Below are positions 1-8,113 of a stretch of DNA of 38,241 nt, piece after piece (the stretch's first letter is position 1; the number at the start of each line of letters is the position of its first letter). The notes under the pieces are model-generated. The model was not told the DNA's origin and did no database searches. It saw nothing but the letters and a program-made list of their open reading frames with translations. The translations under genes and the position numbers were made by a program. Origin of the DNA: a virus; IMG/VR virus record IMGVR_UViG_3300042691_022738, positions 1-38,241 of that record. One strand, given 5' to 3'.

Positions 1-2
1 CC

Positions 3-1862
3 ACAACAGGTGCTAACATCACCGGTACACTCAATGCTACCGGCAATGCCAACGTGGGCAATCTTGGCACTGCTGGAGCTATCACAGCCACTGGCAACAT
101 CACCGGAGGAAATCTTACTACCACTGGTACGGCCAACATTGGTACCCTCACAGTCAATGGTGGATCCACATTTACAGGTAATCTTTTACCGTCAGCCAAC
201 GTCACTTACAATATTGGATCACCTACCCAACGTTGGAAAGAAATATTCTTAGCAGCCAATACCATTGACATTGGCGGCGCTCTCATATCCGCAGACATAG
301 CCACTGGTAGTTTGATACTGACCGGGCCTGATGGTGCTGAATTTATTTTAACTGGTACAAGTCCTACCACCTCTGTAGGTCAATTTGGTATGATAGAGAT
401 CAGCAATGCTATGAGTTCTCACAATACCACAACAGGTGCTCTCACTGTGGTAGGCGGTGCTGGTATTGGTGGTAATATAAACGTAGGCGGTATTATTGAT
501 GTTGTTGGTAATTCGATATATTTGGGTAATCTTTTACTTAAAGACAACGGATCAAATATATTTGGATTATATGCCTCAGATGGAACAACTCCAGCTACTA
601 TCAGTCAAAGTTCTGTTGATACTACAAAAATTTCCAATGGTACTTCAAATGTACAGGTGGTATCTGCCAACTCTAATGTTACAATCGGTATTGCTGGTAC
701 GTCTAATGTTTTAGTAGTATCTTCAAGTGGAGCTAATGTTGCAGGCACGCTAGGAGTCACAGGTAATATCACTGGTGGTAATGTCTCTGGTACATTGTTG
801 ACCGGCACATTGACAACAGCCGCGCAACCTAATGTGACCAGTCTTGGCACATTGAATGGGTTGACCATCTCTGGCAATCTTTCTGTAGCAGGCAATGTCT
901 CTATTACAGGCAATGTAAACTATGCCAATGTGACCGATCTGGTAGTAGGTGATCCTTTGATATTCTTAGGAGCCAACAATACCAGTAACTTGGTAGATCT
1001 TGGTTTCATAGTAACCTATGATGACGGTGTGGATCAACACGGTGGCTGGGTGCGAGATGCTACCGACGGTACATGGAAACTGTTTGGTAATGTGGTACCA
1101 GAGCCAACCACTACAGTAAATTTTACCAATGCAGTGTATCAACCCATGCTCAGCGGCGCTATCACCAGCACCGGATCAGTCTCTGCCACTGGTAATGTTA
1201 CTGGTGCTAATGTTACGTCCAACGCTCTAGTATCTACAGTAACGCTGTCTGTTACAGGAAACGCCAATGTTGGTAATCTTGGTACTGCTGGTGTTATCAC
1301 AGCTACCGGCAACATCACCGGAGGAAATCTTACTACCGGTGCACAGGTAGTAGCAACGGGCAACATCACAGGTGGCAATATTGTTACAGCTGGACAAGTA
1401 ATAGCTACAGGCAATATTCACGGCGCTCTGATTAAAGCGTCGTCTAACGTTGAAATACAGAATCGCGGAATACTCTATCTCAATGACAGCGATAACAGCA
1501 ACTATATAGGACTTAGGTCACCGGCTACACTTACTGGCAACTATACCTATATATTCCCTACTGGTTATGGCAACGCTGACCAAGTGCTCAGTACCAATGG
1601 GTCAGGTGGGCTAAGTTGGGTAGATCAAACAGGAGGAGGCGGTGGTAGTTCAGCAACAAGTTATCCCAACAGCACAGTGTCACCAGTTCCTGGATCTACT
1701 GGAAATTTTGATCTTAGCTTTAATTTTGTGCAAACTTCACAGGAAACGCCGTTTGAGTCATCGGCTACTGACGCTTTTGGGGTAAACTTAGGTGAAGTTT
1801 ACAGCATGATGGATCCCGGCGGAGAAGTATTAGAACCTGTGGATCTTGGAATACTAACCTAA
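3..1862 (+). CDS. Repetitive tail fibre protein, 5' truncated by window edge
   Basis: The open frame runs in from the left edge (619 codons visible, stop TAA at 1860-1862), so the true start lies outside the window; the GTG at 54 is only an internal codon. The protein is built of short Gly/Asn/Thr repeats of the form ATGNITGGN and GNVTGANV, typical of beta-helical or trimeric phage fibres. In the middle is a module beginning VVGDPLIFLGANN, followed by a GGWVRDATDGTWKLF stretch (about 950-1090), which I recognise from fibres of T4-like aquatic phages. Near the C-terminus a segment of the type GNADQVLSTNGSGGLSW and a Gly-rich linker precede a non-repetitive tail. Role inferred: distal fibre or host-contact protein. 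The gene is followed by a late promoter overlapping its stop codon and by another fibre gene. Confidence 0.8.
   Translation, partial: TTGANITGTLNATGNANVGNLGTAGAITATGNITGGNLTTTGTANIGTLTVNGGSTFTGNLLPSANVTYNIGSPTQRWKEIFLAANTIDIGGALISADIATGSLILTGPDGAEFILTGTSPTTSVGQFGMIEISNAMSSHNTTTGALTVVGGAGIGGNINVGGIIDVVGNSIYLGNLLLKDNGSNIFGLYASDGTTPATISQSSVDTTKISNGTSNVQVVSANSNVTIGIAGTSNVLVVSSSGANVAGTLGVTGNITGGNVSGTLLTGTLTTAAQPNVTSLGTLNGLTISGNLSVAGNVSITGNVNYANVTDLVVGDPLIFLGANNTSNLVDLGFIVTYDDGVDQHGGWVRDATDGTWKLFGNVVPEPTTTVNFTNAVYQPMLSGAITSTGSVSATGNVTGANVTSNALVSTVTLSVTGNANVGNLGTAGVITATGNITGGNLTTGAQVVATGNITGGNIVTAGQVIATGNIHGALIKASSNVEIQNRGILYLNDSDNSNYIGLRSPATLTGNYTYIFPTGYGNADQVLSTNGSGGLSWVDQTGGGGGSSATSYPNSTVSPVPGSTGNFDLSFNFVQTSQETPFESSATDAFGVNLGEVYSMMDPGGEVLEPVDLGILT
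93..122 (+). repeat. 30-nt exact direct repeat, copy 1, in fibre gene
   Basis: The 30 bases at 93-122 recur exactly at 1308-1337. The flanks (about 51-92 and 1266-1307) are also similar but diverged at several positions. Both copies encode the same NITGGNLTT segment within the fibre repeats. Confidence 0.9.
1308..1337 (+). repeat. 30-nt exact direct repeat, copy 2, in fibre gene
   Basis: Second copy of the repeat at 93-122, in the same reading frame and 1215 bases downstream. 1215 is a multiple of 3, so recombination between the copies would keep the frame while deleting 405 codons. Confidence 0.9.
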
Positions 1863-1869
1863 ATAAATA
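1859..1869 (+). promoter_or_regulatory. Late promoter, tandem TAAATA core
   Basis: CTAAATAAATA contains two overlapping TAAATA cores (1860-1865 and 1864-1869). This matches the T4 late consensus TATAAATA read by the phage sigma factor gp55. The first core overlaps the stop codon of the upstream fibre gene. A normal leader with a CAGGAG Shine-Dalgarno precedes the ATG at 1888. Confidence 0.7.
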
Positions 1870-1887
1870 AAGAAACAGGAGAATTCA

Positions 1888-2748
1888 ATGCCAACCGTTT
1901 TACAGTTCCGTAGGGGAACCACAGCACAAAATAACTCGTTTACCGGCTCAGCTGGCGAGCTCAGCATTGACACTGATTTAGATGTAATCCGTGTGCATGA
2001 TGGATCACATCCTGGCGGATATCCATTGATAGGCGCGAATTCAACACAAACCATGCTCAATAAAACATTGGGCAATGTAGTAATGTCTGGCACTATCACT
2101 GCCAATGGCGGAGTTGGAGCTTCAGGACAAGTTCTTGCCAGCACTGGCTCTGGAGTTACGTGGACTACAGCTTCTTCTATAGCTGATGGAACTTCTACAA
2201 TGGCTGTTATTAGTTCGGGTGGTAACATCCGAGCCAATGTAGGCGGCGCCACTATAGCAACATTTTGGTCAGGTGGTATCAACAATGGGCAAGCCAATGG
2301 TGTAGGTAATATCGGAACATCAAGCAGTTACTTCAATACAGTATTTGCCAAAGCCACATCAGCTCAGTACGCTGACGTTGCAGAATATTATCTAGCAGAT
2401 GCAGATTATCCCGTTGGTACTGTTTTGATTATTGGTGGTGACCAAGAAGTTACACAAAGCAACATAGTTGGTCAAACTTCAATTGCTGGTACTGTGTCTG
2501 AAAATCCAGGAGTATTGATGAACCGTGGGCTGACAGGTGACCATGTTGCGGCAGTGGCACTGTTGGGACGGGTTCCTTGTCGAGTGATTGGGCCAATAAA
2601 CAAAGGTGATCTACTGATGAGCAGTGAAATTTCTGGCGTAGCCTGCAAGATGGAAAACTATGTTCCAGGATGTGTGATAGGCAAAGCGTTAGATAGCTAT
2701 TCAACTGAAACTGAAGGAACCATTGAAATCATGGTAGGAAGATTATGA
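1888..2748 (+). CDS. Fibre protein with Mtd_N-like N-terminus and G2-peptidase-like C-terminus
   Basis: 286 aa. Residues about 5-48 (LQFRRGTTAQN ... GELSIDTD ... IRVHDGSHPGGYPL) match the N-terminal module seen in the major tropism determinant and many phage fibres. A glycine-rich middle follows. From about residue 160 (QYADVAEYYLADADYPVGTVL, then GRVPCRVIGPINKGDLLMSS and GCVIGKALDSY) the protein resembles the C-terminal domain of phage tail proteins related to the peptidase G2 intramolecular chaperone; I did not identify the autocleavage residues. The start has a GGAG ribosome site 8-10 nt upstream. The stop overlaps the next gene as ATGA, so the two are probably translationally coupled. Likely a short fibre or receptor-binding subunit. 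Confidence 0.75.
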   Translation: MPTVLQFRRGTTAQNNSFTGSAGELSIDTDLDVIRVHDGSHPGGYPLIGANSTQTMLNKTLGNVVMSGTITANGGVGASGQVLASTGSGVTWTTASSIADGTSTMAVISSGGNIRANVGGATIATFWSGGINNGQANGVGNIGTSSSYFNTVFAKATSAQYADVAEYYLADADYPVGTVLIIGGDQEVTQSNIVGQTSIAGTVSENPGVLMNRGLTGDHVAAVALLGRVPCRVIGPINKGDLLMSSEISGVACKMENYVPGCVIGKALDSYSTETEGTIEIMVGRL

Positions 2749-3419
2749 TCAACAAAGAACGATATAGAGCAAACTACGATGGCGAATTTGTCATCACAAA
2801 GATTATCTACAGAGATGGTCAAAAGATCACAGAAAAAGAATACATTGAAAACCCCATAATCAACCAACACATCTCAGGACGTGCAGTTGTGATTGGTGCT
2901 GGGCACAGCCTAAGACAGGATGTGGTAACTGCTGTGTCCAATCATGGTGGTGGATTGTTAGGACAGAAAAAGTTACAGACCTATGGCTGTGAAGGTACTT
3001 GGAAAAAAATGCATTTGGATTTTTGCGTTGAATATGATATTCCAACTCTCAATGAAATTATCGCATCCAATTACAGTGAAAAGTCGGTGGTGTATACTTT
3101 GATCACTAACTGTTTGAAAATGCCAGGCGAGTTTTATCTTATTCCTTACTGTCTCAGACTAGCACCCCCAGCCGCTGCCGCATATCTTGCCGCATTTGAT
3201 GGACACAACGAAGTGTTCTTGTTAGGAGTAGATGGCACAACTAGCGAACATCACATTGATCACAAACATATAATTGATATTAAACAGGTACTTGCGGCAT
3301 ATCCAAATACCAAGTTTTATTTTGTTACAGATCATGCCGCTCCACACAACGAGTGGCGTGCATTTAAAAATGCGGAAGTTTTAGATTACAGACAGTTTGT
3401 ACTTCACTGTGATGTTTGA
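2745..3419 (+). CDS. Unknown protein downstream of fibre genes, Rossmann-like N-terminus
   Basis: 224 aa, coupled to the upstream fibre gene by an ATGA overlap. The segment RAVVIGAGHSLRQDVVTA (about residues 46-63) looks like a nucleotide-binding beta-turn-alpha element. Another hydrophobic strand with an acidic end (EVFLLGVDGTTSEHH) occurs near residue 165. This pattern recalls the Rossmann-like DUF115/sialyltransferase-type proteins (VIGAGPSL), but I cannot assign an activity. The C-terminus converges with the NUDIX gene and overlaps it by 16 bases. Position suggests fibre assembly or modification; that is inference only. Confidence 0.7.
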   Translation: MINKERYRANYDGEFVITKIIYRDGQKITEKEYIENPIINQHISGRAVVIGAGHSLRQDVVTAVSNHGGGLLGQKKLQTYGCEGTWKKMHLDFCVEYDIPTLNEIIASNYSEKSVVYTLITNCLKMPGEFYLIPYCLRLAPPAAAAYLAAFDGHNEVFLLGVDGTTSEHHIDHKHIIDIKQVLAAYPNTKFYFVTDHAAPHNEWRAFKNAEVLDYRQFVLHCDV

Positions 3420-3829
3420 TACTGTTGTTGTACAGCAACCATTTTTTGTTTTACTTCTTCAAAATTCACAGTTGACCAAAGCCCTGGATGCAATGGTTTG
3501 GGCCAGGTAGTCGAGTCAATCCAGGCCCAGCCATGATGTTCATCATTGAGTATGGGTGTAAACTCCGTGGATACACTGCAAAAAAATGTGTGATAAGAAA
3601 AATTACCGTCAGGACTGGTAAATTTTTCTATGGGTACTAGCTTTATTTCTTCGGGCCAATGGCCTAGCTCTTCGATGCATTCTCTTTTGATAGTTTCTAA
3701 CAAAGTTTCATCACGATGACACTTGCCTCCAGGCAACCCCCAGGTTCCAGGATTACGATCATCATTGCGCAACAGGTAAAGATATCTGTTGGTAGTGACT
3801 GAGTAGAACCAAACACCCACTGCGTTCAA
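3404..3829 (-). CDS. NUDIX hydrolase (MutT-like)
   Basis: About 141 aa from the proposed TTG start at 3829. The NUDIX box spans residues 35-57 (GGKCHRDE, seven residues, RECIEELGH) and fits G-x5-E-x7-RE-U-x-EE-x-G, so the metal-binding REUxEE core is intact. NUDIX enzymes hydrolyse nucleoside diphosphates linked to another moiety; the substrate here is unknown. An ATG at 3898 is also in frame but would overlap gp15 by 73 bases. The TTG has GGAG 9 nt upstream and overlaps the gp15 stop as TTGA, and from it the protein begins NAVGVWFY, where NUDIX domains usually begin. I prefer the TTG. Last gene of the minus-strand gp14-gp15 block. Confidence 0.85.
   Translation of the reverse strand: MNAVGVWFYSVTTNRYLYLLRNDDRNPGTWGLPGGKCHRDETLLETIKRECIEELGHWPEEIKLVPIEKFTSPDGNFSYHTFFCSVSTEFTPILNDEHHGWAWIDSTTWPKPLHPGLWSTVNFEEVKQKMVAVQQQYQTSQ
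3424..3447 (+). terminator. Weak candidate terminator after fibre operon
   Basis: GTTGT (3424-3428) can pair with GCAAC (3435-3439) across a 6-nt loop, including one G-T wobble pair, and is followed by a run of six T at 3442-3447. It lies just after the stop at 3419 and inside the 3' end of the opposing NUDIX gene. The short stem keeps this tentative. Confidence 0.3.
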
Positions 3830-5214
3830 AGTACCAAACTCCAAGATCCTGCTGGATACAATCCCTGATAACTCTTGAGCCACTGACCTTGAGCCCATCG
3901 ATATTGTATACCGGTGGTAAGATTAGTGACATATTGCACGTCACTGACATTGGTATGTAAGAATGCAATGTTCCATTTTTCACCGTCGTATTCAATGATA
4001 TCGTTGGCTGTGGCGTATAGGATTTCGCCGTTGACTCCTGTCCATGCCTCTGCACCACTGTTAAAATTAGCGGCGCCAGTGTCACCTACCAACAAATATC
4101 TTTGGCCAGTGGCAGCTACCGGAAGTCCTTCTCCGGGCCCATTTCTTTGAGGATCAACTATAGCATTCACTGGTTGTAAGGTATTTTGTGGTATGGTATC
4201 TTCATCTACTGTGAACAATAGAAATCTATCATCGCTGGGATGATAGGCCACTGTTCCTACTATTATAGTTTCATCAAATGGATTGTCAAGTCTGACTTGG
4301 CTTATTCCATTCTGTAAATCACCAAACATGTTGACCACAGCATGCCACATCAAATTGCTAGGCGGAGATTGATCTGGGTTGATCGTTCCTTCACCTTCGA
4401 CCACTGCGCTGGACTGTAGCACCTGTAGTTGGTTACCGATCAACAACACTTGATAGTTGTACGGCGTAAATTTTTGTCTTGTGCCCAATAGCAAATCATT
4501 ATTGGTGATCGCTTCTACGGCATCACCTTGTGCATCGTACATGGACGCAATGATTTTTTGTACTACACCTAATTTCTTGACCTTGGCAGGAGGCGATATC
4601 CAAATGGGCAATGTAAATTGCAGGCTGGCAATGTCTATAGGATCTTCAGTACCTTGAGGAATACTGCGAGAAGTCCACGTCACCGATTCAAGCTCGCATA
4701 CACTTAAACTAGTCCAATCTAGATAATTATCAGTGCTTTGTATTTCTAATGCTGGATTGAACAAAGTTAAAATCTGTTCTAGTATCTGCAATTTTTGATT
4801 GGTATTGCTGGTCCATAGATCCAACCGTATGCCAAGATTAAACGGAACAGGCATCAGTCTTTCTACAGTAAATGCATTGCCCTGGGTAGTTTCGTAGGTG
4901 TCTGTGTCCTGATCGTAATAGCGTTGGCGCACATTTTGTTTGTCAACAAAATATGGTTCTTGCACACGATCTCTAGCGTATTCAAGTTCTGTTATATAAA
5001 AAGTCATCAGCGGTGTGCTTGGTAAGGCAGAAGCTGAGTTATTCTGAAGCACAGTTTGTGCCTGGCGACTAGCATCACCGTAACGGATAGGTACACGTAA
5101 CAATGCCGCTGTTCCTTCAGCATCTTTGCCGTACTCTACTTGAAAGTTTGAAAAAATCCTTGTAAATTGCAACAAGAATCTACGTATTTGTTCATCATAA
5201 AAAAATTGTTGCAT
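3826..5214 (-). CDS. 15: Tail sheath stabiliser/completion protein, gp15-like
   Basis: 462 aa. The N-terminal half resembles T4 gp15: MQQFFYDEQIRRFLLQFTRIFSN, then LRVPIRYGDASR (39-50), a LPSTPLMTFYITELEYARDR stretch (64-83) and PVPFNLGIRLDLWTSN..Q.LQILEQIL (122-149), ending with the PIWISPPA segment near 203-210. T4 gp15 caps the tail terminus and joins it to the neck. T4 gp15 is about 272 aa, so roughly 190 residues are added at the C-terminus. That extension includes NDIIEYDGEKWNI (404-416) and YRWAQGQWLKSY (438-449), which look like small beta decorations. It lies 3 nt downstream of gp14 and is coupled to the NUDIX gene. Confidence 0.8.
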   Translation of the reverse strand: MQQFFYDEQIRRFLLQFTRIFSNFQVEYGKDAEGTAALLRVPIRYGDASRQAQTVLQNNSASALPSTPLMTFYITELEYARDRVQEPYFVDKQNVRQRYYDQDTDTYETTQGNAFTVERLMPVPFNLGIRLDLWTSNTNQKLQILEQILTLFNPALEIQSTDNYLDWTSLSVCELESVTWTSRSIPQGTEDPIDIASLQFTLPIWISPPAKVKKLGVVQKIIASMYDAQGDAVEAITNNDLLLGTRQKFTPYNYQVLLIGNQLQVLQSSAVVEGEGTINPDQSPPSNLMWHAVVNMFGDLQNGISQVRLDNPFDETIIVGTVAYHPSDDRFLLFTVDEDTIPQNTLQPVNAIVDPQRNGPGEGLPVAATGQRYLLVGDTGAANFNSGAEAWTGVNGEILYATANDIIEYDGEKWNIAFLHTNVSDVQYVTNLTTGIQYRWAQGQWLKSYQGLYPAGSWSLVL

Positions 5215-5217
5215 AGT

Positions 5218-6591
5218 TTAGCTCGATGGTTGTCCAGGTTGTGTAGGCGGATACGGATTGGCAGTTTTGTCTCCACCGTCGTTGCCATTGTCGGCCAGGG
5301 GTTTGAGTATCTCGCTAAGACTTTGACGACTAGGTATATTGCCTTGATCCGCAGTGGATGTAGTGTATGTATTATTGACGAAACTGCTACGCAAAGTATT
5401 GTTACTGGTTCCAGGAGTGAGATTGGTACGAACATTGTCTTCAATTTTGAGCCAACTACGACCGTTGTAACGGAACAACCGGTTTGGAAAATAATCCAAT
5501 CTCAATGCATAATCTCCATCGTTAGGGTTTGGAGGAAAGCTAATTCCAGGAGTCACAGGCAATCCATTGGGTGCGATTCCGTCCCCGGTGAGATAGCCCA
5601 TGGTGTAACCATCGCCACGAGGAGTCAGCGGCTCTCCGTCGGCATCAACATTGGTAGTGTCAACATCAATGTATGTGTTATCAGCAGTGGTACTATATGG
5701 ATCACCAGGAGTTCCATCGGGGTTTGTGGGCACAATATAGAACTTAACAGTGTCGTATCCACTGAGAGGAACTTCAAATTCTGCCTGTGTGAGTATAGCA
5801 TCGTTAAGTTGGTAATCTTTAGTCCGAGTACCAATACTTTCTTGTATAGTGGCGGGCGTGTATGTTTCCCAATAAGTGGTATTGGTTATAGCTGTTCCTA
5901 CAGGAACATTGGTCTTAGCACGATAATAAGTGTTGCCATCTAAAACTTTAGATCCTGTAGGATAATAATTACCTGGATCCCAAATGTTTTCCTCTGCAAA
6001 CGGACGTTTGAGTATGTTGTTATATTCTTGTGCTCCAACCAAAGGAGTGGCTTTTACACGCCACAGATGTGGTAACCAAGTTTGACTGAAACCTTCACTT
6101 GCAAATGCCGCGTCTTGTATTACATAGTATCTTGGTAGTGCTTTGGGCAAGTCTGTGTTTAACGGATTGTAATCTCGCAAGTTTGGAAACTCTAACACGT
6201 CTCCAGACATGAGTTTGCGACCTATGCTGTTGATCATGTCGTTGTAGTGGAATGTGATAAACAGTGTGTCGTTGTTTAAAAACAAACCAAATTGCGTCAA
6301 ATCAAAATCTATGTCTTGTTGATTGTAAACACCACGCATGACATAGACATTGGGACTGTACACACGATCTCGGTTTTCTATCAACAGCAAGTCTTCAACA
6401 AACAGAGGATTTTCGTAGCCATAGGATGGTTGAGTAGCATCCTGGCTGGGCACATCAGGTGTGGCTTGCGGGCCTAAATACTTGTGGACGTAAATATCCA
6501 AACCGCCCACAGTGTACATTTCAGCAATGGTGCGATCTAAAAATTTGTAGTCGTTTTGACGATTTGGGCGATAAAGACTTAATCTAGGCAT
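5218..6591 (-). CDS. 14: Neck protein, gp14-like, with carbohydrate-binding-like insert
   Basis: 457 aa. The N-terminal half (DRTIAEMYTVGGLDIYVHKYLGP; VEDLLLIENRDRVYSPNVYVMRGVYN; ISDL-type LMSGDVLEFPNLRDYNP) is of the T4 gp14 neck family, which with gp13 forms the collar joining head and tail. T4 gp14 is 256 aa; this one has about 200 extra residues. Residues about 203-246 (W, Y-x-x-G-x-x-V, G-x-x-Y-x-A, W) resemble a CBM5/12 chitin-binding module, and a second FRYNGRSWLKI element lies further on. The ATG has no Shine-Dalgarno. It sits 7 nt after a late promoter core on the minus strand, predicting an almost leaderless transcript. Confidence 0.75.
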   Translation of the reverse strand: MPRLSLYRPNRQNDYKFLDRTIAEMYTVGGLDIYVHKYLGPQATPDVPSQDATQPSYGYENPLFVEDLLLIENRDRVYSPNVYVMRGVYNQQDIDFDLTQFGLFLNNDTLFITFHYNDMINSIGRKLMSGDVLEFPNLRDYNPLNTDLPKALPRYYVIQDAAFASEGFSQTWLPHLWRVKATPLVGAQEYNNILKRPFAEENIWDPGNYYPTGSKVLDGNTYYRAKTNVPVGTAITNTTYWETYTPATIQESIGTRTKDYQLNDAILTQAEFEVPLSGYDTVKFYIVPTNPDGTPGDPYSTTADNTYIDVDTTNVDADGEPLTPRGDGYTMGYLTGDGIAPNGLPVTPGISFPPNPNDGDYALRLDYFPNRLFRYNGRSWLKIEDNVRTNLTPGTSNNTLRSSFVNNTYTTSTADQGNIPSRQSLSEILKPLADNGNDGGDKTANPYPPTQPGQPSS

Positions 6592-6598
6592 AGTCTAG

Positions 6599-6604
6599 TA
6601 TTTA
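6599..6604 (-). promoter_or_regulatory. Late promoter of gp14 operon
   Basis: On the minus strand the sequence is ATAAATA-CTAGACT-ATG: TAAATA core at 6604-6599, seven bases, then the gp14 start at 6591. By T4 spacing (+1 is six bases after the core), transcription would begin 2 nt before the start codon. Confidence 0.65.
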
Positions 6605-6612
6605 TGGGTAGG

Positions 6613-6641
6613 TTGACCAGAAAATCCAAAACTGCTAAAAT
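6613..6641 (+). promoter_or_regulatory. Sigma70-type promoter, extended -10
   Basis: TTGACC (6613-6618), a 17-nt spacer, then TAAAAT (6636-6641) preceded by TGC, an extended -10. It matches the bacterial consensus at 5 of 6 positions in each hexamer. The predicted start (about 6647-6648) coincides with the ATG of the next gene. Confidence 0.65.
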
Positions 6642-6646
6642 ACTAT

Positions 6647-6913
6647 ATGAACCTGGAAAATTGGCAAGAATTTTCAGATCGGCTAGATCAAACCCACTCG
6701 CAGGCTTTAAAACTAAAGTTTGGGATAAAAGAGCTTTGGACTATGTATCGCAACGTCCAGACTCTGTTGCGCCTAGCCAGCATTGAAATGGTTGAATGTC
6801 GCCGTCGTAAAAAAGCCACAGGCAAATATGTGGAAATCATGCAACAGGCAGAAGAAGCCTTGAAAAATTTTGAAAACCATGTTATACTTGCAACATTGAT
6901 GAAAAAGGACTGA
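6647..6913 (+). CDS. Small helical protein of unknown function
   Basis: 88 aa, mostly charged and predicted helical by eye (SDRLDQTHSQALKLKFGIKEL; VECRRRKKATGKYVEIMQQAEEALKNFENHV), with no recognisable motif. The start is directly below a good sigma70-type promoter, so it may be expressed early from a leaderless message. No Shine-Dalgarno is visible. The next gene starts 2 nt after its stop, supporting an operon. The overlapping 60-codon frame at 6604-6786 begins upstream of the -10 and is rejected. Confidence 0.65.
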   Translation: MNLENWQEFSDRLDQTHSQALKLKFGIKELWTMYRNVQTLLRLASIEMVECRRRKKATGKYVEIMQQAEEALKNFENHVILATLMKKD

Positions 6914-6915
6914 CC

Positions 6916-8091
6916 GTGAAAACAGCTCAAACACTCAAACCCGCCAAACCCCTGCATATTCGATCTGCGGATACCAAATACATGGGTGACGAACCCGCTT
7001 GGAAATTCCAGCCCGAAGCCGACCGTCGTGTGAGCAGTTTGGCCAATGCATTCAATTGGTACAATTATTATCTTGGCAAGAAAGAAGTCAAAGAGTTTGT
7101 AGCAGATTGGTTGGATCGTCACGAGGACAAAAATGCCAAAACGTTTCGTAGTATTCCTGAACAGGGCATACCTAGCACCATGGGTTGGCTTTGCCGCATG
7201 AATACCATGGGTCTAGACCTTACCGAGCACGAACTATTATACATCGAAAATCAAGTATCAGAACTGTTGAACAAGTATAAACCGGCCAAGAAGCTTTCAG
7301 CCAAGGCACAGGAATCTGCAGATGCCAAAGCGGAACAACAAGCAGAAACTGCTCGCATTACCATACAAGATCGTTTGCGTGAAAAAGTCAGTGAATGCGC
7401 CGGCGAAATTGAAGGATTGTTTGACGACTTTATCATAGCTGGTGCCAAGATGTCAGCAGATTACAAGCCCATTACCTTGATACGAGGTATGAACATCGCT
7501 CCGCAGATGGTCAATACTATCGTGGATGACTGGAAAAAGCGTGTGGCAGAATTCGAAGAAGCCATTGCAGGACGTGATGCACAGTTAGTAGAAGGCTACA
7601 GTCCTTGGACAAAAACACAGCTCAAGAACTTTGTGAAGTTCGGGGAGCAAGTCATTGCAGACTGTGGTAATTATGTGCAGATCAAGAAAGTAGAGCGCAA
7701 ACCACGTGCTAAAAAAACAGTGAGTCCAGAAAAACTATCTGCTAAATTCAAGTTCTTGAAGGAGTTTACAGAACTCAAGCTCAAATCAGAGTTGCCTTCT
7801 AAATTGGTTGGTGCCAGCGAAGCATGGCTATACGATACCAAAAAACGCAAGCTCATTCACGTTGTAGCAGATACCCATGCTGGGTCGGTCAGTGTTAAAA
7901 GTTCCAGCATCGTGGGCATGGATACAGTACAAAGCCAACAAAAAACCCTGCGCAAGCCCGCTGAACAGCTCAAGGCCTTGTTAGCTGGGGGCAAACCAGC
8001 ATCACGCAAGTATTTCAAAGACATCAAAGCCACAGAAACCAAGTACAATGGGCGTGGCAATGAGAACTTGATCATACTCAAAGCCTACTAA
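6916..8091 (+). CDS. Unknown 391-aa protein upstream of gp13
   Basis: Starts at GTG (6916) with AAAAGGA about 9 nt upstream, 2 nt after the previous stop. The N-terminal part (TLKPAKPLHIRSADTKYMGDEPAW ... ANAFNWYNYYLGKKEVKEFVADWL) is followed by Ala/Lys-rich helical stretches, with two PAKKLSAKA / PEKLSAKFK-like segments. The C-terminus contains SEAWLYDTKKRKLIHVV and ends KATETKYNGRGNENLIILKAY. I recognise this as a conserved hypothetical of T4-like aquatic phages but cannot give a function. The TAA stop (8089-8091) doubles as the first three bases of the gp13 late promoter core. Confidence 0.7.
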   Translation: MKTAQTLKPAKPLHIRSADTKYMGDEPAWKFQPEADRRVSSLANAFNWYNYYLGKKEVKEFVADWLDRHEDKNAKTFRSIPEQGIPSTMGWLCRMNTMGLDLTEHELLYIENQVSELLNKYKPAKKLSAKAQESADAKAEQQAETARITIQDRLREKVSECAGEIEGLFDDFIIAGAKMSADYKPITLIRGMNIAPQMVNTIVDDWKKRVAEFEEAIAGRDAQLVEGYSPWTKTQLKNFVKFGEQVIADCGNYVQIKKVERKPRAKKTVSPEKLSAKFKFLKEFTELKLKSELPSKLVGASEAWLYDTKKRKLIHVVADTHAGSVSVKSSSIVGMDTVQSQQKTLRKPAEQLKALLAGGKPASRKYFKDIKATETKYNGRGNENLIILKAY

Positions 8092-8094
8092 ATA
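8089..8094 (+). promoter_or_regulatory. Late promoter of gp13
   Basis: CTAAATA (8088-8094), overlapping the stop codon of the upstream gene. Predicted start point by T4 spacing is G8100, inside the 5' arm of the hairpin at 8095-8113. Confidence 0.65.
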
Positions 8095-8113
8095 CTGGGG
8101 CAAGGAGCCCCAG
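8095..8113 (+). promoter_or_regulatory. Hairpin presenting the gp13 ribosome-binding site
   Basis: CTGGGGC (8095-8101) pairs perfectly with GCCCCAG (8107-8113). The 5-nt loop is AAGGA, the Shine-Dalgarno sequence, and the ATG follows at 8114. In a read-through transcript the SD would be held in a tight GC-closed loop. A late transcript starting near 8100 would lack most of the 5' arm. No T-run follows, so it is not a terminator. Confidence 0.7.

Noticed and set aside
51-1440. Short repeats looking like a CRISPR array
   Set aside because: Repeats are coding, in frame, unevenly spaced and diverged; they are fibre repeats.
605-2297. Minus-strand open frames of 64-147 codons over the fibre genes
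   Set aside because: Their Pro/Val-rich repeats mirror the Gly/Asn/Thr repeats of the plus-strand fibres; shadows only.
5167-5943. 258-codon open frame on the plus strand
   Set aside because: Antisense to gp14 and the 5' end of gp15, which have clear family signatures; composition reads as low-complexity Ile/Ser/Val and there is no promoter or ribosome site.
6604-6786. 60-codon plus-strand frame overlapping the 88-aa gene
   Set aside because: Starts upstream of the predicted -10 and in another frame; no support.
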